From the NCBI GenBank assembly GCA_950022655.1, contig OX465581.1, positions 29,855,300 through 29,919,299 on the forward strand: a stretch of 64,000 nt of DNA. The letters run 5' to 3'. Positions within the stretch are counted from its first letter, which is position 1; each line of letters opens with the position of its first letter. Below the pieces are notes generated by a model, which worked only from the letters and a program-made list of their open reading frames with translations, had not been told where the DNA came from and did no database searches. The DNA is from Alentia gelatinosa (Eukaryota > Annelida > Polychaeta > Phyllodocida > Polynoidae). A program made the translations under genes and the position numbers. This document shows positions 35,532 through 47,691 of the stretch, piece by piece.

Positions 35532-37548
35532 TTTAAACTTTAGATTCATGATTAATGATATATATATTCATATTATACACACTCTAAGCTACCTTTCTAT
35601 GTAAATAATGTCCTGGTTAGACGAGTTTAGATTTAATAATTCATATTTAACCTTGGGTATTACGCAGTGGGCTTGCTGGTTCAGTCGAATTGTAGACGAG
35701 GTTTACAAAATCATACCGGACAGGGTTTAAACTTTAGAATTAACCACAGGAAAGTATATATTCACATTCTATATACTCCAAGGTTTGTTCCCATATGTAT
35801 TTTATCAGATTTAGACAAGAAGAGACCTAGATATTAAAATATTAAGATGTGAGTTACGCACGTTCAGTTCTGGCCTAGCTCGATACGCTATTGCTTATAC
35901 TGTGTAGCTAGGGTGGTCGAGCTGTCATTAGCAATCAGCTCGCACCGGGTTTAAACTTTAGATTAATGATTAATCATATATATATATTCATATTCTACAC
36001 ACTCTAAGCTACCTTTCTATGTAAATAATGTCCAGGTTAGACGAGTTTAGATTTAATAATTCAAATTTAACCTTGGGTATTACGCAGTCGGCTTGCTGGT
36101 TCAGTCGAAGTTCATATGAGGATTACAAAATCAGCTCAGATAGGGTTTAAACAATAGAATTAACCACAGGAAAGTATATATTCACATTCTTTAGACTCCA
36201 AGGTTTGTTCCAGTATGAATTTCATCAAATTTAGAGGAGAAGAGACCAAGATATTAATAAATTAAGATGTGCATTACGCACGTTGAATTCTGGCCTAGCT
36301 TGATCCGCCATTTTTCATACTGTGTAGTTAGGGTGGTCGAGCTGTCATTAGAAATCAGCTCGCACCGGGTTTAAACTTTAATCATATATATATTCATATT
36401 CTACACACTCTAAGCTACCTTTCTATGTAAATATTGTACAGGTTAGATCGGGTTAAAATTAAAAATTGAAAAAATAAATTTGGCATTACGCATTTTTGTG
36501 TTTCGGCTAACTAAATCATCACTTTCGGGGTTTAAATCTTAGATAAATGATTTTTCGTATGTTCTAAGGTAAACTACACACTCTCAGCTTCATAATGCTA
36601 TAATATTGTCCATTTTGGTTGATTTGAGACCAAGTAATCGAAATATTAAGATGTGCCATACGCACCCTCTATACTTTACTATAGGTTCGGTAGGGGAGTG
36701 CGGATCTGGGCCCGGCACGATTTCGAAAATCATTTATTATGAAAATTTAACTTTAAATATACGTCTGGAGACATTAATATTCGTAAACTACAGATTCTCA
36801 GCTTTCTCCTGATATATATTTCGTGTATTTCGGACAATGTGGGATTTAGTTATCGAATTTAGGAAATTAAAAGTACTCGGTGAAGAAAATGGCTTATCTT
36901 GCCATAGCTGGGTTATAAGACATCTTTTTCAAAATGATTTCTTTGAGGCTTTCAGCATTGAATTTATGGATGGGGACTTGGATTCGGGTACACTGTCTGA
37001 GGTTTGTTTATACGAAATATGATTCATTTTGAACCAGGGGAGAATTTAGAATTTAATTAACAAAAACGGTCATCTAAGCTGAGCCTTTACTATGGGTGCG
37101 GTAGGGCAGTGGTGCACTGGGCAAGATACGATTTAGAAAACCATTTATTATTATGACTTAACTTGAAATATATGATTTGAGACATTAATATTCGTAAATT
37201 GTAGATTCTGAGCTTTCGTCCGATATATATAATGTGCAATTCGGACATGGTGGGACTTAGATATTGATTTTTGAAAATTAGATTCGAGCATTGACTATAT
37301 TGGCTTATTTCGGCATTGATTCTACTATGAACAATCAACCACAGAATTACAGTGGTCTCTTCAAATTGATTCACCTAAGTATTCTAATGGAGTTTGATCA
37401 TTACAAGGCTATATGTGGTTATCTCCCACACTCTAAGGATCATCTACATATATTTAATGTCCAGGCTGATATATTGAATTCGGAAAATTTGACTTGTGCC
37501 TTATCAGCATTGACATCTCCAGGAGGAGTTAACTTTTAAATTGATTGC
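35532..37548. repeat. Satellite array, ~420 bp period built from ~195/224 bp half-units
   Basis: The word GGGTTTAAAC begins a unit at 35532, 35726, 35950, 36146, 36370 and, diverged, 36531. Intervals alternate 194, 224, 196 and 224, so the true unit is a dimer of about 420 bp. Shared words include ctaagctacctttctatgta and attacgcacgtt. From 36.6 to 37.5 kb the units are more diverged but still recur at about 410-430 bp (gttcggtagggg at 36685 and gtgcggtagggc at 37095). LINE D interrupts the array on its left and the LTR element on its right. ORFs here are chance. Confidence 0.85.
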
Positions 37549-37552
37549 TGGA

Positions 37553-37826
37553 TGTAACACAGTACGCCATTACAATGTGTAATATGTGTGGAGAGTGTGA
37601 CTACGACTGGAGATTGTGGAATGTGCCTCCTATAAAGAGAGCCGCATCCCTTATCCAAAGGGAGGAGTCGAATACCAGCCGGCCACGGGAGAGGAGCGGG
37701 CAGGGCACTGATAACGGCCTCGTGCTGCCTGCCTCTCACAGAACACACTACAATGTAACACAACGAAGAAGTACAACAATTAAACATCTATGATGAACCT
37801 GGAACTTGTGTATGTACTTTGTTACA
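37553..37826 (+). repeat. 5' LTR
   Basis: 274 bp, nearly identical to 42117-42390; differences are confined to a few bases (for example atgatgaacctgg versus ataatgaacacgg near the 3' end). Confidence 0.92.
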
Positions 37827-37833
37827 TACATTA

Positions 37834-37851
37834 TGGTGCCGTGACCAGGAT
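37834..37851 (+). promoter_or_regulatory. Primer-binding site
   Basis: TGGTGCCGTGACCAGGAT follows the 5' LTR after a 7-base gap. Its reverse complement ends in ACCA as a tRNA 3' end would; a BEL- or Gypsy-like priming site is plausible. The tRNA is not identified. Confidence 0.7.
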
Positions 37852-39463
37852 TTATGACAGATTTCTCCATAAATCTGTTTATTGACTCTGGTGAAAAGGA
37901 CTCACTCTACAACAAGCTGGAAGCTGAAAGCTGAGGATCCCCTACACCTCTGTGTGGACGACAATCTCCATAAGATGATCTCCAGATGACCATCAGATGA
38001 TCTCCAGCTGACCACTAGATGACCATCAAGATGTTACACCAAGTACTGTGAGTAGTGGGCTTTACTGAGCACCTTTTAAAACACCTGAGCACTTTTACAC
38101 CAAAAGTTTTGAGCACTGAGAAACCATCTATAACATTTATGGAACAAGTGGAAAAAGTAATATAACTGTGTGTATTAATTGAGACTGAAAACCAATGTGG
38201 AGAGACTAAAAAAAAAAGCATGTTGCTATTGTGCTATTGTGCCTATCTCATAGATGTTTTCTGAGTATTTTGGTTTTTGAATTGTGTTAATCCGCCTGTT
38301 ATTAAGGAAGATATGAAGGTTTGAAGATTCCTATGGAGGTTTCACTGTATTCCTATATACCCCGTGTGGTAGGGCAAGCAGACACCGACCTCAACCTGGT
38401 TTTTTAACTACTATATCTAAAACGGTAGAATTCCGTCGAATCCGCTTGAAGTTGCTCCCGCACATAGAGACATAGTTAACCAGACCTAGGGCTGGAGACT
38501 GAGGAGCCACGAGAGTGAGAATCTCGTGCAGGCACGAGACCACTCCGCTGGTTGCCGGCAAAATAACCACGAGTTTACGATGGTTTCTCGTTCACCCTCT
38601 AGAGGGCACCACAGCAGTTAGGAATTGTTAGACGAGAGTAGTTGCTCTTTCAGTTTGGGGTTCGAACCCCACTACGGCAGCTCACTTTTAAACTATTTTT
38701 GGGACTCGGACTCGTAGCCAAGTACAAAGCGACGAAGTCGCTAGTATGAGTATAAAACGGCGCCGGGTAGCGAGTGCCGGCCGCGGCAGTGAGCTTAATT
38801 CCAAGAAGTTGTGAGGATACCTACTAGGGGGGTACTCTCCATTGAAGTGTAATGTGTTATAAATCCGAAATTTGGTTTGGAATCATTGGGGAAATTAGTG
38901 AAATAAGACGTGATAATTGCATTAACTGATTAACATTAAGATGTTATAGAGAAAATAAAGACTGGGAGGCAGATACTACAGTATTTTTGAAAAGTAATGG
39001 CTGAGACTGTGGAATTAAGGTAGTGAACCCCCTAAAACGTGAGGGAGGTTGTTAACTGGATGGTTCTGTGTATGGGAATGCTGTCTTTCTCATTTAAGGA
39101 AGAAACTTAAAGTAAAGGTTGGAATTCAACAAATATAAGTATCAAGTATGGACAGAATAATCAAGTATTATTTGAAATAATCTGACATAAGTAGTTCTAA
39201 GTATATTGAATTAAAATATGTCTTAGGGAGACTGAGACATAGTCACAGAAGAGTTAAAAGTCGGCTGCTGGAACTAAATCTAACCCTATTGTGTTGGTAT
39301 TGAGTTGAAAAGTGTATGACTTAAAGCTATAGTATTGAAATATAAAGTATCAATGCTATTATGAACATATATCTATCCATGTTGTATAGCCAAATGTACA
39401 TATTTTGTGTTATTTTGTTTGAAATGGTATTTACATCCCAGAAAGACTACAGTATAATATAGA

Positions 39464-39604
39464 AAGACATGGACAGTGTGGCCGAATGGAATCTGTTCAG
39501 AGATATTTTGGTCAGAAATATTCACCGAAGTCGAAGACTGAGGTGAATATTTCTGACCAAAATATCGAGGAACAGATGGAATTCGGCCACACTCCTTATG
39601 TCTT
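39464..39604. repeat. Foldback hairpin in the LTR element, ~60 bp arms
   Basis: The left arm (to 39526) and right arm (from 39542) are complementary, including 25 perfect bases (gatattttggtcagaaatat and on), with a 15-base loop. The outer arm word GTGTGGCCGAATGGAATCTG recurs as GTGCGGCCGAACGGAATCT at about 39725, next to a second small hairpin (TGTGGCGTAAAA/TTTTACGCCACA, about 39699-39725). It may be a nested foldback MITE or a structured RNA part of the element. Confidence 0.75.
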
Positions 39605-42116
39605 TTTATTATTATATACCGATATTCGATTTAAATGCCATTTTTGTACTTACATTATCAACCTATTTCAACCTCCGAAATAAGTCACGTGGTACGGTGT
39701 GGCGTAAAAATATTTTACGCCACAGTGCGGCCGAACGGAATCTTTTCTGCTATCGCGTAAAAGTGAGACATTCGTGCAGCGGTATATAATAATATAAAGT
39801 ATTGGCTGAAGGGGTTAAGCTATCCTAAAGCTGAAACGTAGAGAGAATCCTGTAAATTCATTGCCAGCTGGTGAGGTTTAATTGTCAGCCTGTAACAGAG
39901 AAAGCTAGTATACCCCAAATACTTGTCAGTACACCATTTGGTTCTTAGTACTGATGACGCACAGGGGAAAGTGATTTGAGATTGAGAATCATGATACCTT
40001 TTAGTGAGAACATGTGAACAAGTCCCCTACATGTCTATACAAATTGGTCTTACTGATAGAGGACATACTGGTGTCTAAGTAATGGCTCTGTTTGTGTCAG
40101 TGAACAAGCTCCACATCCGGATGAGTGTCCGATAAGTGTCTGATGACGCCATAGCAAATTAATAGCTCTTAATGTTAAAAACTATTGGATACACTAACAG
40201 TGAGGAACTTTATACTTAGAACAAAACTTTTGGCTGTACTTTCAGACTTTACATATCAAGACATTTTGATTTTGTTAATGAAATAGTCCAATTAAAATAG
40301 AAAGTTGCTATAATAAACACAGGAACAGTTTTCAGAGATTGAATTTAAAGGAGGTATGGAAATGATTTTAATTATAGGTTATAATCATTGACATTTTATA
40401 AATTAAAGGCACGTTTATGTATTTAAAGCCAATTAAGCAAAGACTCATTAAAGAAATAGAATCTTATAGGACCCTATGGCAGGCCAAGTGTGTAATAAAG
40501 AACTAATGAACATCTAGAAGGGAAAGATAGAAAAATACAAGATTATTATAGAATCAATGATTTGTTAAAAGAAGTCATAGCACATGACTTTAAAGGCTGC
40601 TTGTGTAAGTGGAATATACAGCTATGGACTTGGAACAAGACCTGAGTTGGTAAAGAATCGAGACAATCATGATAAAGAATTAATGAAGTTGACTTCAGAG
40701 AAGAAGATTCAGCGTGTTTGTTCAATAATCACAGAATAAACAAATTAGTTATCGATCATGTCATATGGAATATCATGACAGGTGCACAGCAAAAGGTGCA
40801 CATGACGCACCTTCACAAAACAAAAAAGCTACCCATTCAATGAGAACGAACGTTTAGTTCGTTTAATGGAACTAGCGGGACCACCTCCTAGTTGTGACAG
40901 GGAGACATGCTCTCCTCAGACGAGTCCTTTAAATGTGAAGACGAATTCTCTTGCTAGGCTGCAAGAGCGTCTGAGAGATCAGTCTGAACCTCCTCTAGAA
41001 TAATCAGAGCTTTAACTAGCTACTGGTCAAGTGTAGGCAGAACAGAACCTACTATAGATTTTGGGCAAGTTGATGGGACAGAAAACAGGGTAGATGAGCA
41101 ACAAAACAGAAGAAAAACAGAGCAGGGCAGAGAGCTTAGAGATAGATAGCTCATAATGAATAATGGGCAAAGCTAAAGTAAACCAATTATAGGGAATGAA
41201 CAAAATGAAATCTGTAAGGTCAGAAAAACAAGGCAAGGTTGAAGACCTATTGACTGTTTTGGCATCATTGATATGTTAAAGGCTGCAAGTATCATTTGTA
41301 CTCATGTTAATAATTGTGTTGTTCTGGAAAAAGAATACTGTATTTGGTTTTCCATTAGAAACAGTGTTTTACATTTTAAGTTTTATAGGTCAGGACATCA
41401 AGTTGTATTTCAGACCATCGTCAACGTCTCCTGCAATAACCACAAATCTACCATGCAAAGAAACAACAAAATAGCCAGCCTTTTACGTCAGCGGAAATGG
41501 TGACTTTAATAATGGTGACATTGGTTTTGGTGCTCAAATAAAAACTGGTGCTCAGAGGGTGTTTAGTGCTCATACTACTGCTGCAAGTGAACTCAAAAGC
41601 CCTACTCACTCACCGAGTGAAAATTTTGTGGAGGTTGGACTCGAAGTACTTCAACCTCGGGACTATGAGTTAGCGATAGCCAACTCCAGTCTATAATGAA
41701 ACCTCAACCTGGACTACTATGAAACTATCTCGGAGAGATAAGTAGTCTGAGGAAGTACATGGACATATGTGCTATCGGAGGCTATAACGACTATGAACTA
41801 GATGGTTCATGAGTTGTGTGACTTTGAGGATATGACAACTATGAACTGAATCTTTCATGAGTTGTGTGACTTTGGGGACACTACAATACAAACGATGGTT
41901 TGTGCAGTGTTACTCTAAGATGCAGTCATGACAATGTTATGTGAATAAGAGTTTGCATGGTGTTCCTAAAATGCGCATTATATATTCTTGCATGTTTACC
42001 TGTATTTATCTATATTCATCACATGCACTATATATATTCAATGTGTTGTCAAAGTTTGTAGCATTTGTTAAAAGATTTTGTCGTTATATATCAAAATCTT
42101 TTAAGGGGCGTGACAC

Positions 42117-42390
42117 TGTAACACAGTACGCCATTACAATGTGTAATATGTGTGGAGAGTGTGACTACGACTGGAGATTGTGGAATGTGCCTCCTATAAA
42201 GAGAGCCGCATCCCTTATCCAAAGGGAGGAGTCGAATACCAGCCGGCCACGGGAGAGGAGCGGGCAGGGCACTGATAACGGCCTCGTGCTGCCTGCCTCT
42301 CACAGAACACACTACAATGTAACACAACGAAGAAGTACAACAATTAAACATCTATAATGAACACGGAACTTGTGTATGTACTTTGTTACA
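42117..42390 (+). repeat. 3' LTR
   Basis: 274 bp, begins TGTAACACAG and ends TTGTTACA, followed by the target duplication TGGA. Confidence 0.92.
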
Positions 42391-42394
42391 TGGA

Positions 42395-43700
42395 CAATGA
42401 TTGGCTATTTCTACATACGAATACTTCTGAAAGGCAGAAAAGATGACAAGGTAGGTGAAGTAAGATTTAAAATATATTTTAATAATGTGTTGTATTTTTT
42501 TTCAGATCAATTATTCAGCAATATTGTTCAATAGATATATATACACAGGTTGACAATGCTTGATACATTTCCAGGTGCAGAAGTGGTCATCGTATTCACA
42601 ATATGTACATAGCTTAGTGTTGGTTATACACAGATAGGCATGTTTTATTTCAGATTCAACAAGGTATATGATCCATTTTTACAGTTTTGTGGTTGATCTG
42701 AGACTGATTCAACGCTATATATATATATTACACAGGCAGAAATTATTTTTGTTTCAGATTGAAATACTCGACAAGGTATACATATATATATATATTCAGT
42801 GTCTGTCTGGCACTCGACATGGTCGGACCTGGGGGCTTTATCGCCGATATGATAATCAATTTAACCACTTCTGGTCGATATATTTTCACAAAATGTACAT
42901 GTGGAGAACTGTAAAGGTCTATAGATCGTGCAGGATTACTTTGTTTCAGATTGATACCGTAGATTAGATACAAAACCAAAATATCGTTTGTGTCCATAGA
43001 ATTCACAGTTGAATCATAGAATAGCATTACGTGCTAGATCACATAGGCAGGAATGGTTCAGGTTGACATAGATTCAGTTTCTGAAAAGAAGAGACATATG
43101 AGGCTGGGGGTTCAATAGTCGGCAGAATGATAAATATATATAAAATGACACAGGCAGGAATGATTTTTGTTTCAGATAGAAATACTCGACAAGGTATACA
43201 TTGATTCAGTTGAATCATAGAAGAGCATTACATGCTAGATCACATAGGCAGGAATGGTTCATGTTAATATGAATAGATCAGTGTCTGTCTGGCACTCGAC
43301 ATGGTCGGAGGTGGGGGCTCTATCGCCGATATAATAATCAATCTAACCACTTCTGATCAATATATTTTCACAAAATGTACATGTAGAGAAGCTTGATGAT
43401 ACATAGATCGTCGAGGTTTACTTTGTTTCAGGTTGATAATGTGGATTAGATACAAAAAGCAAATATATTTTGTGGTCGTACACGTCTCAGTTGAATCAAA
43501 GAATAGCATTACGTGCTAGATAACATAGGCAGGAATGGTTCATGTTAATATGAATACACTTCTGTTGTAAATCTGCCAATGGAACGAGTAGGACACTATG
43601 TTTAGCGAGTTTTCTTGGTCGATAGCGAATTTATGAAATTTGTTTCAGATTGATAACATAGATTAGATACAAAAGAAGTACAGAGATCGGGAATAATGAA
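42395..43700. repeat. Degenerate complex repeat field
   Basis: Several words recur at irregular spacing: ACAtAGGCAGGAATGG (about 43047, 43150, 43248, 43527), GCATTACGTGCTAGAT (43025, 43226, 43505), TTTCAGATTGATA..GATTAGATACAAAA (42950, 43430, 43650) and a ~50 bp block GGCACTCGACATGGTCGGA (42809, 43291). The last block and 'ataggaggaatggttca' also occur at about 45885-45950, on the far side of the piggyBac relic. This suggests an old satellite split by that insertion. No ORF is supported. Confidence 0.6.
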
Positions 43701-44265
43701 TGATTTGCTTCAAATTAACATACTGTCCGTGCTATATAAAGATTTATTTACAAGTTTGAATCGATATATATATACAGAACATCTACACTGCATATTTACA
43801 AAATCTTCTGAGTATTCACAATATATACAGGCTGGGAAATGATATTGCTGGAATGGAAAAAAAAAGACTACTCTGCGATCGATCCCCACCGAAGTACCAA
43901 GTTTGCGACTAGGGACATCTAATTATTATGATGAAACATTAAGAAAAATGTGTTATAGCTCGATAGGAGATACCATACGTACAAATAATGCAAAATAATA
44001 TTGAAATAAATAATCTGTGCGATTGTTTGCGATTAAGGAACCAAATTATTCAGAGGATAGACTAACCAAGGAAGACTGCAAATCTGCGGTATCAAAGTTT
44101 GCGACAGTGTGGTAAATACGAAAACAAGGAACTACACACAGATGGGCCCCACACTACCTGCACCCGAATTTAGTTTGTTTCTTCGATGATTCGAAGCCAT
44201 TTTTGCGGCGGGGGTAGCAAACCCTGCAAAAGGATTTTCGACCCAAATCATCGGGGAAACAACGA
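43701..44265. other. Non-coding DNA, nothing recognised
   Basis: It probably includes the 3' end of the piggyBac-like element, but no terminal repeat or TTAA boundary could be fixed by eye. Confidence 0.3.
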
Positions 44266-44268
44266 CTA

Positions 44269-45599
44269 TTAAGTCGGGTGGAGGCGGATAGGGTGCCAGC
44301 CTGGGGGGGGGGGTGCCTCGCAGTTCTTTACTTCTGCGATCATCTGGTGAACTAAACTGAGAGTGAAATCAACGAGAGACATTCTTTTGGGACAACTCAG
44401 GTTAAAAAGAATCTGGGAGTTAACCTTCATTACTTCAATGCAAAAGAAAAACAGTTTCTTGGGCCACTTGCGACTTTTTCGCCCGAAATTATAATATCCT
44501 GACATTTGATCACACAGATCGACACCTCCCATGTACTTGCAATACGAACAAATCAGTTTAGGGCAGGGAATGTCAGACTTACTAAATTTGCATGTACTGG
44601 CGGTGGCGAGTTCTGCCTTTGTGCTTAACGATTGTCTCGTCCACACTTAACTCTTTCTTTGGGTGATACACGGATTTGCAAACAGAATTCATATGGTCAA
44701 AAACAAAAGATATCATCGGAAAAGGCGATCTGCGCGTTGGGGGCATGGCTTGGGGGTCCAGGTCGTTCTGGGGGTCAGAGTTCACGGAAGTGGCAGCGGC
44801 GTCTCCTGATAGGTCTGGCGTCTGGCGTCCACCAAAGTGAAGATAGCTGCGGAAAAAGTTAACGAATCTTTACAATACTTTCAACGAATTTAGATAAGGC
44901 CTCTCCTGAAATACTGAGCGAATTTCATAGCATTATATACAGTATCGGCGGTAAAATCTGTTATCATCTGCACCACTTCGTTCTGGTCTCTCGCCCGCCC
45001 ACACGTCTAGCTGTCAGAATCATAACAACATGTAACATGTAGATACTCACCGCTTTGAATCGTGTTCTTGTCATCAAGTTTTTGATTCCCGTAGTTGCAT
45101 ACTCCTGGATTGTCGTCCAGTAATGGTCGATGTTCGGTTTTCATATGAGTCCCATAAGAAAAGTCACTGCGATAAATTTCAACATCTCCAGGGGAACGAC
45201 CGGGACCCAGGCTGACATTTTTTTGGTTGTCCTGTCCGTGACGCCGCACTCGCATAGTTGTTAGTATGATTACATAGCTTTGTCAGGAACGAAAGAGTGA
45301 AAAAAAGCCGAAAGTAATCCAGAACCGTCTTCAACTTGCTAACATCGATGGACTCGTCTAGTCCAGGAGCTTTCAGGTTGTCTACATGACGAGTATGCAT
45401 TGCATGTCCCTTAGGAAAGTACACCCACTTTCGTCCTCCTGTTGTGTGTTGCGGCACATGTCTAGCTATAGGTTCGTTGTCTTCGTCGCTATCAGTCGAG
45501 TTCGCACCATCAGATTCCAGTAGGTCCTGGTCAAATTCCTCTCCCAAACCGTCCATTAACCTCAGTGTTGCGGTCGTCTTCCCATTCGGAGTCGCTCAT
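44269..45599 (-). pseudogene. piggyBac-like transposase relic
   Basis: piggyBac transposases cut and paste DNA at TTAA. On the minus strand, an acidic start (MSDSEWEDDRNTEV, ATG at 45599) shifts frame into DQDLLESDGANSTDSDEDNE. Then come LDYFRLFFTLSFLTKLCNHT with NNYA (the N-terminal helical motif), ELSVDETIVKHKGRTRHRQY (the catalytic D-E-x-x-x-x-x-K-G-R block) and GGVDLCDQMSGYYNFGRKS followed by RKWPKKLFFFCIEVMKVN (the G-V-D-x-x-D-Q motif and K-W-x-K). The segments lie in different frames with gaps between them, so several frameshifts and probable deletions have destroyed the gene. It is shorter than the usual ~550-600 residues. Confidence 0.85.
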
Positions 45600-45954
45600 A
45601 TTTAACTCGCTCTGAGATATTTTACGTTCGTGATTTCCAGCAAGGAGCTGTCAGGCTCACATAAGCTAGGTGCAAATGTGAGTGACTCGATCGAGCGAAA
45701 CGCCAGTATTTATAGTACGATGTCAACATTCCTATGGCAACTTTATATGATTTATTCAATTTATTTCTCTATATTTCTTAATAATATTCAACCCCCTTGA
45801 TAACCTGAGGTAGTTTGGTTAATATATATTGAATATATTGGGGAAAAATGATTGAAAAAAATAACCAAAAAAACCCAAAACAAGGACATAGGGAGGAATG
45901 GTTCAGGCACTCGACGTGGTCGGAGGTGGGGGCTTTGTATCCGATCTAATAATC

Positions 45955-46604
45955 GCAGAGATCCCCCTATTGAAAGATAGGAGACGGACACATATTTTAA
46001 ATCACATGTATAGAAGGTCAAAACTTTATTCTTTTGTGGACAAGGCTAGGAGACAGACCAGAGCTCATGCAGCTCCTATTTTGTATGTTGACAAACCCAA
46101 CTGTTCTTCATATATGAGGTCATTGAAATACCATGGTGGTACCATCTGGAACAATCTGTCTCCCTTGTTGAGGAGGACTGAGACATATGTTAACTTTAAG
46201 TCATTGACTAGATCTCATCTTAAAGACAGTGTCTGGGACATGTAGATCTAGACTCCCACACCCTCTTCCCCCAACTGATGTATCATCATTGTTACTTTTA
46301 ACCTTATCACCAGGATAGAGGTGAAGTTCTTTTCTTTTCTTTTCTTCTCTCTACTTTTCTTCTTGTAGTTACTGTTGTTAAAACAAATTTTAATTGTCAT
46401 AGTTGTATGAAGTTGAAATAAACTTTGCGCACATGTGTATCGCATGAAAAGTAGGCTAGACCATGGAAACCAGCCTTATGAATAGGTTGAGGTCTCAGCC
46501 CCTTTATTGAGTACTATTATTGTTGCTAAAATTTGTGATATGCTACTTGACTGTAAAAGAGTCTCAATAAAGAAATTTTACCCCCCCCCCCCAAAAAAAA
46601 AAAT
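45955..46604 (+). mobile_element. 5'-truncated LINE 3' end
   Basis: An open frame to TAG at 46243-46245 encodes the C-terminal tail of a CR1/Jockey-group ORF2: EIPLLKDRRRTHILNHMYRR, RRQTRAHAAPILYVDKPN, MRSLKYHGGTIWNNLSPLL and NFKSLTRSHLKDSVWDM. A ~320 bp 3' UTR follows, with AATAAAG near 46565, then a C11 and A11 run (46581-46602). The upstream boundary is where the repeat block shared with 42.8 and 43.3 kb ends. This region corresponds to the C-terminal portion missing from LINE C, but whether it is the same family cannot be told here. Confidence 0.8.
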
Positions 46605-46712
46605 GCAAGCGAGAAATACCGGTATTAGGTGTCCCTAGTGTGAGAAAGAGAACTACGCGTCCATTTATGGATCCAATTCGTTGATAAAGCCAAGTCAGAT
46701 CAGATTTAAAGA

Positions 46713-46865
46713 TTTATATCACCCCTGGTATTTTCCTCCATATAGACTTAGGCCTAACATTAGGAACGCGTACTAAACGCCCATGGAGGTTTTTTTAACT
46801 ACTCAAAGGGGATGTTTTCCCAAATGTTAGCCAACTAGTCAGGGATAGAGGGATGAGATCAAATT
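46713..46865. mobile_element. Short MITE-like element (copy 2)
   Basis: Diverged relative of 251-393: the ends TTTATATCACCC and GGGATGAGATCAAA, with internal CCATATAGACTTA and CAAATGTTAGCC. No coding capacity. Confidence 0.55.
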
Positions 46866-46976
46866 TGATCCATAGCCTAAATACTGAAAATATGCCATTC
46901 ATTTTTGTTTGAAACATAATTTCCCCGCATCAGAAACTCATGGCATATTTTCATTATCTATGGATCTCAATGCAAT
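46866..46976. repeat. Inverted repeat next to MITE copy 2
   Basis: GATCCATAG...CTGAAAATATGCCA on the left pairs with TGGCATATTTTCATTATCTATGGATC on the right, around a ~40-base centre. It has the same relative position to the MITE as the palindrome at 399-540, but a different sequence. Confidence 0.7.
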
Positions 46977-47691
46977 CCCTTATTGTTATTACATGGGTAC
47001 TTATATCGCACTGCTCTTCCATCATTAACCCATTATAGCCTACCTGCTATAATTCCATAATTATTGCGATTATTTCATAAACTGCACCATGTTATCTGGG
47101 ATTTACATTTCTGTTGCCATATACTCTTTTTTCAGATGATGCTGAGCTACTTTTGCATAACAGCTCGAAGACTTGCACACGTCTAAACTGCTCCCACTCC
47201 CCCGCTGAGCGACTCGGTGGCTCTAGTAATCTTTACCTCATCTGAGGTCCTGTTTCCGCTATCTGATTACAATTTCAGACACTAGCCGTATTATATAAAC
47301 AGGGGTCAGATCTAAATGTGTCCTCCCATTTCCCTTCTAGGTCAAATGTACCGAATGACCACCTTGGTTTAAATACTCTACAGTAGTCAGAAGAGGATGG
47401 ACGCGTGGAGTACTCAGTAAGTAGCCGATCTCCAACGGTAAATGAAGAAAATACCAGGAGCACGTGTGATAACTGAAGTGGACAAGACAATTTGTATGAA
47501 AGCCTAGGGTGTGTAGCATCGACTGGGAAGATTCTGAGAAGCACTGTAGGGGGTAGCCTACCAATACTGAATCCGATCAGGTTCAATGAGGAGCAATATT
47601 CTCTACATAATCACCTTGTCACAACAAGTAGGCCTACATATAAATAACATCGCCACGAATTTCTGTAGTACAATTAACCTCCTCATCAAAG
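46977..47691. other. Region upstream of the HLH gene
   Basis: No gene is supported. It probably contains the promoter and 5' UTR of the HLH gene, but no core promoter motif could be assigned. Confidence 0.35.

Larger units (their letters stand above)
37549..42394 (+). mobile_element. 4.8 kb non-coding LTR retrotransposon (LARD-like)
   Basis: Two 274 bp LTRs (37553-37826 and 42117-42390) start TGTAACAC and end TTGTTACA. The target duplication TGGA is at 37549-37552 and 42391-42394. A primer-binding site, TGGTGCCGTGACCAGGAT, starts 7 bases after the 5' LTR and is complementary to a tRNA 3' end ending in CCA. A purine-rich tract lies just before the 3' LTR (ttttaaggggcgtgacac). The 4.3 kb interior has no gag, protease or polymerase ORF, so the element must use proteins from elsewhere. 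The few LTR differences suggest recent insertion. Confidence 0.9.

Noticed and set aside
38659..38670. GGTTCGAACCCC, a tRNA B-box-like word inside the LTR element
   Set aside because: No cloverleaf could be drawn around it: the T stem does not pair properly and no D arm or acceptor partner is present.
42395..43700. CRISPR-like array of repeats
   Set aside because: Repeats are long, diverged and irregularly spaced in animal nuclear DNA; this is satellite-like.
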